This document shows positions 33,637 through 64,000 of a DNA stretch of 64,000 nt, piece after piece. Under the pieces are notes generated by a model. That model saw nothing but the letters and a program-made list of their open reading frames with translations. It was not told the origin of the DNA and ran no database searches. The first letter of the stretch is position 1, and each line of letters starts with the position of its first letter. The translations under genes and the position numbers were made by a program. This DNA comes from Monoplex corrugatus (Eukaryota; Mollusca; Gastropoda; Littorinimorpha; Ranellidae). The stretch is from contig JAPXFY010000023.1 in the NCBI GenBank assembly GCA_030674185.1, positions 14,768,686 to 14,832,685 of the forward strand, given 5' to 3'.

Positions 33637-34337
33637 CAGTGGAAACCTGATATAACAGGGATGATGGGACCAAATCAAAATCCCTGTTATATCAGATCCC
33701 TGTTATATCAGATATCAAGGGAAATAAGGACTGATCAACTATCCCTGTGGAATTTCGAACTGACGGCAAATCTCTGCGAGCGATGCTTGCTTTTTCTCGA
33801 TAGCCTGGATGATCTCATATTTCTTCTCAATTGAAAGGCATTTTCTTTTACGTTTGTTGTCAGCGGTGGCCATTATGAGCAATAGCAATGAGAATCAGAA
33901 TCAGCAAGAAAACTAAGAAAATAGAAAGATAAACAGTAGATCTAGGCCTAGATCTGGTCTGGTGTAAGTGTGCAGTAAGCTTACAAACTGAATGATGGCG
34001 CAGTCAGTCACTGACCCAGTGGCCTCAGGCTACACGCTTGCGCGCGCATCACACTCGCATTGCGAAGCGTTCTTTCAGTGTACAGTACACAGTATACCAA
34101 GGCTAGCCTAGATCTAGATCTAGGCCTACTGCGTGGCGTGCTGAGTCTAGGCCTAGGCCTTTCTGCTGCAGAGCCCGTCTCGGCATCCCTGCTATAACCG
34201 ATCGAGCCCTCTTGTCTCCCTGTTATTGCCGATAAGTTTTAATAGAGACAAAGAGGAAGAAAAAATGGGGATTGAAAAAAGCCCTGTTATATCCGGATTC
34301 CTGTTATAACCGGTCCTGTTATAAATGGTTTCCACTG
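33637..34337. mobile_element. Pogo-like MITE, 701 bp
   Basis: Ends CAGTGGAAACCTGATATAAC and GGTTTCCACTG are inverted and flanked by TA on both sides. Internal GTTATATCAG/CTGTTATAACCGG motifs repeat near both ends. TA target sites and CAGTGGA-type ends are typical of the Tc1/mariner-pogo group. No transposase frame is present. Confidence 0.83.
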
Positions 34338-34399
34338 TATATTACTTCATTTGACCATTTTCTTGTTAATTAACATCTTTATTGGTTTGTGTTGGTATC

Positions 34400-34580
34400 A
34401 AATCGGGCGCAAAACAGACGCAGTAGTCAAGTGTGGAAATGCTGGACTGTCGTTCAGAAGGTCTAGGTTCTATGTGCCAAGATAGCTCCACCTGGTGGGA
34501 TGATGTAAAAGGGTGCAGATTTCTTTTATGTCCAGGTCAACGTGTGTGTTGACCAAAGACGTTATCAAAAGAACTAGAAG
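34400..34580 (+). mobile_element. tRNA-like SINE head fragment
   Basis: CAGTAGTCAAGTGTGGAAATGCTGG and GGTCTAGGTTCTATGTGCC resemble degenerate A and B boxes about 50 bases apart. The SINE body is unclear. Confidence 0.45.
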
Positions 34581-34668
34581 TTTTTTTTCATGATAGGCAT
34601 ATAAATATAGATCTACGTGTCTTAACCCCCACTGTGTACATACACATGCAGAATATTAAATATGCATG

Positions 34669-34817
34669 TTAACCCAATCCACCAACTTCAAAAACTTAAT
34701 CCTTTGACTCCCTCACCCATTCCTGGTGGAAGTTGGTCGATAGGTTGTGGGAGTCAAAGGGTTAAATTTTTGCTTGGCTAGCATGCTTGAGAATGAGGTG
34801 CTGGTGGACAGGGTTAA
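34669..34817. mobile_element. TTAA palindromic MITE (copy 7, shortened)
   Basis: Outer TTAACCCAATCCACC and GGTGGACAGGGTTAA, inner TTAATCCTTTGACTCCC and GGGAGTCAAAGGGTTAA. The inner pair keeps the good ends, while the outer left arm lost CTTTGACTCC. It is followed by a SINE-like AAAGATCCTGTAAGCC segment. Confidence 0.75.
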
Positions 34818-34935
34818 AGATCCTGTAAGCCATATCAGTGGCTGACTCAGAGCAACATGAAAACAGTTTCTGTTGCTCAACATAACGTCTTCCCGCTCGG
34901 AATGAATCCCATATGCATTGACTCCGCTGGTGCCA
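34818..34935 (-). mobile_element. SINE 3' fragment, minus orientation
   Basis: TCGGAATGAATCCCATATGC and GCCATGTGATGGAGAAGATC are the reverse complement of the 58170-58225 segment of the 57.8-kb SINE. Confidence 0.6.
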
Positions 34936-35229
34936 TGTGATGGAGAAGATCCAACATGATCATGGCACAAGCCGTGAGCTGTATGGGTTTTGCATCTGAT
35001 GATAGTATTTGTATCAAGCCTGCCCTTAAAACAATCTTGCCGTGTAAACATTCTGTATTTACAAGTAAATATCGTGTTTTACTGTTTAATCGAACTTTAA
35101 AAAGTCGTTGGCTAAAAAATAAACTTTTCAAACTGTTACTGGTACGTTTTGTTGTTGTTGTTTTTTACGGGCAAGTCTGACCACTATTATTATTAGTAAT
35201 AATAATTTTTTAAAAAAGAAGAAAAAACA

Positions 35230-35231
35230 CA

Positions 35232-35273
<42 letters not shown>

Positions 35274-35294
35274 ACGCGGCGCGCGCGCGCGCGC
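35230..35294. promoter_or_regulatory. Alternating purine-pyrimidine tract upstream of PA2G4
   Basis: A (CA)n run of about 44 bases is followed directly by CACGCGGCGCGCGCGCGCGC. It ends about 160 bases before the PA2G4 start codon. Such CA plus CG alternation is the classic Z-DNA-forming pattern. A regulatory role is inference from position. Confidence 0.5.
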
Positions 35295-35455
35295 TAGAAT
35301 AAAATACGAAAACACGATCAGAAATAATATTTATGGCACATTGAAGGGACATAACTCTCGAACTTGGCGCCTTCGAGGTTGCATGGTCTGCTAAACGCAC
35401 AGCTCTAGCAAAACATAACTTGAAACAATTCGCTACCACATATAACCATCATACC

Positions 35456-61287
<25,832 letters not shown>

Positions 61288-61440
61288 GTGAGTCTTTCTC
61301 TGTTCACCAGTCTATAGGCTTCACAAGGCAGTTATAAGTTCCTTAACTCAGTGCTCCCTACTCCCATCATAATTTGGGTGACATACAACTCTTCTGCCTA
61401 CCTGTGTCCCAGCAATGCTGGGACCATGAATCATGATCTT

Positions 61441-61745
61441 TTAACCCTTTGACTCTTGCACCCTATCCACCAACTGCAAAAACTTAACCTTGTGACTCCT
61501 GCACCCTATCCACCAACTGCAAGAACATAAGCCTTTGACTCACTCACCTATCCGCCAGCTTCCTGCAGGATGCTGGTGGGTAGGGTGAGGGAGTCATAAG
61601 GTTAAGTTTTTGTTTTGCTAGCATGGTTGACAATACAGGATGCTGGTGGACAGGGTGAGGGAGTCAAAGGGTTAAGTTTTTACCTTGCTAGCATGGTTGA
61701 CAATATAGGATGCTGGTTAACAGGGTGCAGGAGTCAAAGGGTTAA
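61441..61745. mobile_element. Enlarged TTAA palindromic MITE (copy 9, 305 bp)
   Basis: Left side: TTAACCCTTTGACTCTTG, TTAACCTTGTGACTCC and ATAAGCCTTTGACTCA. Right side: GAGTCATAAGGTTAAG, GAGTCAAAGGGTTAAG and GAGTCAAAGGGTTAAAC. So there are three nested end pairs instead of two. It lies in PA2G4 intron 10. Confidence 0.85.
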
Positions 61746-61961
61746 ACTTTTTTCTTGGCTGGAAATTAATCGTGAGAAGGGTGGTACAGCTATATAAGGC
61801 AAGGGGATTTTATAACTCTTTGATAGGGTGGTGCTCTGTGTGGAACTGACAGCGATACATCATCTCTTTATTGTGGGAGTTTTCAGTATGACAGGCAGGG
61901 GTATGAATAACTGGCTGATGGTATGTGTTGTATTGACTGAACAGTAACTTGTGTATATTCA

Positions 61962-62240
61962 GGAACCAGAAGAACAAGAAAACCAATATAAGCGCATATC
62001 CAACAAAACAAAACAAAACAAGCGCAAATTTTCGGCCAACTAGCCTTTGTCAAGCGCGAACGCACGGTCACAAACAGATCACAAACACCAAACAATGGAT
62101 AATAAAAACGGGACTAAAAACTTCCCTGCCGCCTCGTCCAGTGGGTAAGAAGGGGACCAAATGGAATGCCCATGTCTTCATGGTTTTGTTTTGTTTTGTT
62201 GGATATGCGCTTATATTGGTTTTTTTGTTCTTCTGGTTCC
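61962..62240. mobile_element. GGCCGAAA-family foldback element (copy 5, right arm shortened)
   Basis: The left arm is almost identical to 21555-21715 (GCGCAAATTTTCGGCCAACT, TGTCAAGCGCGAACGCACGG). The right arm keeps only its tip: GGATATGCGCTTATATTGGT to TTCTTCTGGTTCC. Confidence 0.78.
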
Positions 62241-62495
62241 TGTTTGCTTTGGCGCGGGCAGTCGCACTTGTTTTGGATTGTGTGTATTCAGGCGTTTTAT
62301 TTCTTCATACATACCGGTACTGTTGGTATAGTCTCCCTTTGGCTACAATGTGGTATTCCCATGGAAATGCATGTTCATGTCTGCTTGATTTATCAGCCCT
62401 TTTCAACAACTTTTGGTGCGATATTGTAAGAGAGGAGGATGAAGAATCAGATCATGATGATGTAGATATGGACTGGGGTTGTCTTTCATTGTGAC

Positions 62496-62640
62496 AGGAC
62501 GTGTTAATCCATACATTGTAAGCCCCACCCACCCCCAGGATGTGTTAATCCATACATTGTAAGCCCCCCACCCCCAACCCATCCCCAGGACGTGTTAATC
62601 CATACATTGTAAGCCCCCCACCCCCACCCACCCCCATGAA
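62496..62640. repeat. About 50-bp tandem repeat, 3 copies
   Basis: GTGTTAATCCATACATTGTA followed by AGCCCC-rich sequence occurs three times with unequal C-rich spacers. Confidence 0.85.
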
Positions 62641-62965
62641 TACAGAGATGCCGGTTTGATTTGTGTATCAGAAACTTGTACTGAACTTGATATAACCAGT
62701 TTTACTATTTTCAGTACGGACACTTCATGTGAAGAGTATGGTAAATCATCCAGTGGTGGTGTGTGCATATTTATAAATGAAGGATTGTGTAAGAATGGTA
62801 AATCATCCAGTGGTGGTGTGTGCATATTTATAAATGAAGGATTGTGTAAGAATGGTAAATCATCCAGTGGTGGTGTGTGCATATTTATAAATGAAGGATT
62901 GTGTAAGAATGGTAAATCATCCAGTGGTGGTGTGTGCATATTGATAAATGAAGGATTGTGCAGTA
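62640..62965 (+). mobile_element. LINE endonuclease fragment with a 57-bp tandem duplication
   Basis: The frame reads ICVSETCTELDITSFTIFST, then GKSSSGGVCIFINEGLCKN repeated four times, the last incomplete. ICVSET...GGVCIFI resembles the APE endonuclease of Jockey/CR1-group LINEs (normally SET followed by one GGV block). Matching sites at 62740, 62797, 62854 and 62911 give a 19-codon period. Confidence 0.7.
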
Positions 62966-63255
62966 ACATTTGTCAAAAAGAAATTATGCACAGAAAATGT
63001 TGAACTCTTTGAGTCCAGCTCCATGGGCAATTCTGTCTTTCAGAAGAGTTCATCTAGCTGTTTAATACAGTTGTCTGCATCCATACTGGGGCAGACATTA
63101 ATGTTGCCTCATAGAAGATTGGTGACATCATCCATCAGCTCTCCTTTTCATCTCCTGATTCCCCATCCTTTATTCTGTAATAAATGCATCTGAAAGCAAA
63201 TGTTACCAAGCTACAAGGTTCCATTTCCTGCTGTGCTGTGCGGTGCAATGCTGCA

Positions 63256-63534
63256 TCATTTTTCACTCTCAGAGTAGAAGGCATGATTCTCTTGTTTGTG
63301 TAACTGACAAAACAGGTCGGTATTGTTTCGTTTTTCTACTATAGCAGCCTCTTCTTTTAGTTTGTTTCTGTCAGGCTCTGTGACTATATTGCATTTAGAT
63401 TCTTCCACTTTCTGAACAAATGTACTTGTAATATTGTCTGTTTCATTCTTCATTTCTTCTTTGAGAGACTTGATATTGTCTTTAATTGCTACAGTTTTTA
63501 CCAGCATGTCAAAATGATGCTTTATTTCAGCCAT
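63256..63534 (-). mobile_element. Probable LINE ORF1 coiled-coil fragment
   Basis: The minus-strand frame of 92 codons encodes a heptad-like, charged coiled coil (DNIKSLKEEMKNETDNI, NKLKEEAAIVEKRNN) ending QENHAFYSESEK. LINE ORF1 proteins often have such a segment before QYSRRN. A host coiled-coil exon cannot be excluded. Confidence 0.45.
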
Positions 63535-64000
63535 AATACTTAATAGCTATAAGATCTATTTTGCTTCTCATTTCTTCTTCTTCTTCTTTTTTTCACTTTT
63601 GTGTTTTGTATTGTGTGGAGTATCCCTCTCACTGCTAGATGTGTATCCTGGTTGCTTTCTCATAAACTTACTTAAAAACTCCTTGTGCTGTGACTTACTA
63701 TGAAAGAGAATATTTTGATTTCTGTACTCCATTAACTGTCACAGTATTGGCACAAAATTCACAACTGCTTCCCACATTCAACCAAAAAACAATACCTCAC
63801 TCACTGCTTTGTTTGGAAAACAAAGAAATCTCCAGATGCATCTTACTCAGTCAATTAATGAACGAAAATCAGGAATAAGCAGCCCGTGAAACCATATACA
63901 CAGGGTTCGAATTAATTTTGTTATGGTAGTACTTTTGAAGGAACGAGAGAAAAATGTGCATCCTGAGCACACTGTTTGTTCTGTGGCACTTTACATGTCT
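63535..64000. other. Window end, no recognisable feature
   Basis: AT-rich sequence in PA2G4 intron 10. The remaining PA2G4 exons are not found here. Confidence 0.5.

Noticed and set aside
62166..62494. Open frames after the GGCCGAAA-family element
   Set aside because: They run through the foldback arm into unrelated sequence, and no protein family is visible.

Overview
This is a repeat-rich stretch of an animal nuclear genome. Genes are split by GT-AG introns, codon use is unbiased, and there is no bacterial operon structure. The protein fragments and the transposon mix (TTAA-flanked piggyBac-like MITEs, pogo-like MITEs, tRNA-derived SINEs, RTE/Jockey-type LINE pieces) suggest a lophotrochozoan, most likely a mollusc and perhaps a gastropod. 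The species cannot be named from sequence alone. Most open reading frames here are translations of minisatellites or (CA)n/(GT)n runs and are not genes.

Three conserved genes lie head-to-tail on the + strand. (1) The 3' end of LZTFL1, a BBSome/ciliary trafficking regulator, occupies 1130-6630 as its last two coding exons and 3'UTR; its last intron is filled by two blocks of a 66-bp minisatellite and one 56-bp array. (2) A complete CCDC12 (Cwf18-type spliceosome protein) lies at 14957-26177 in five exons; exon 1 carries a one-base homopolymer frameshift. (3) The first ten coding exons (about 278 residues) of PA2G4/EBP1 run from 35456 to 61287; the gene continues beyond the window. Exon 4 lacks one base, and intron 2 is a GC-AG intron. 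All splice phases otherwise agree from exon to exon, which is the main support for these models.

The spaces between genes (about 6.6-14.9 kb and 26.2-35.4 kb) and the introns are almost wholly repeats. There are more than ten large minisatellites (units of 23-102 bp), a (CA)n block of about 560 bp, nested transposons and palindromic foldback elements.

Two patterns stand out. First, three minisatellites (at 1234, 44317 and 54687) start exactly at a 5' splice site and carry a donor-like sequence in each unit, as if they were amplified from the exon-intron junction. Second, a family of about 180-190 bp TTAA-flanked palindromic MITEs has a second, inner set of TTAA ends, with one enlarged copy at 61441-61745. 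Several copies interrupt other repeats whose uninterrupted paralogues are also in the window. Larger TTAA elements include one (48728-50173) that keeps the N-terminal and C-terminal pieces of a piggyBac transposase but has lost the catalytic core. Frequent one-base indels in repeats and at two coding sites suggest residual long-read consensus errors.
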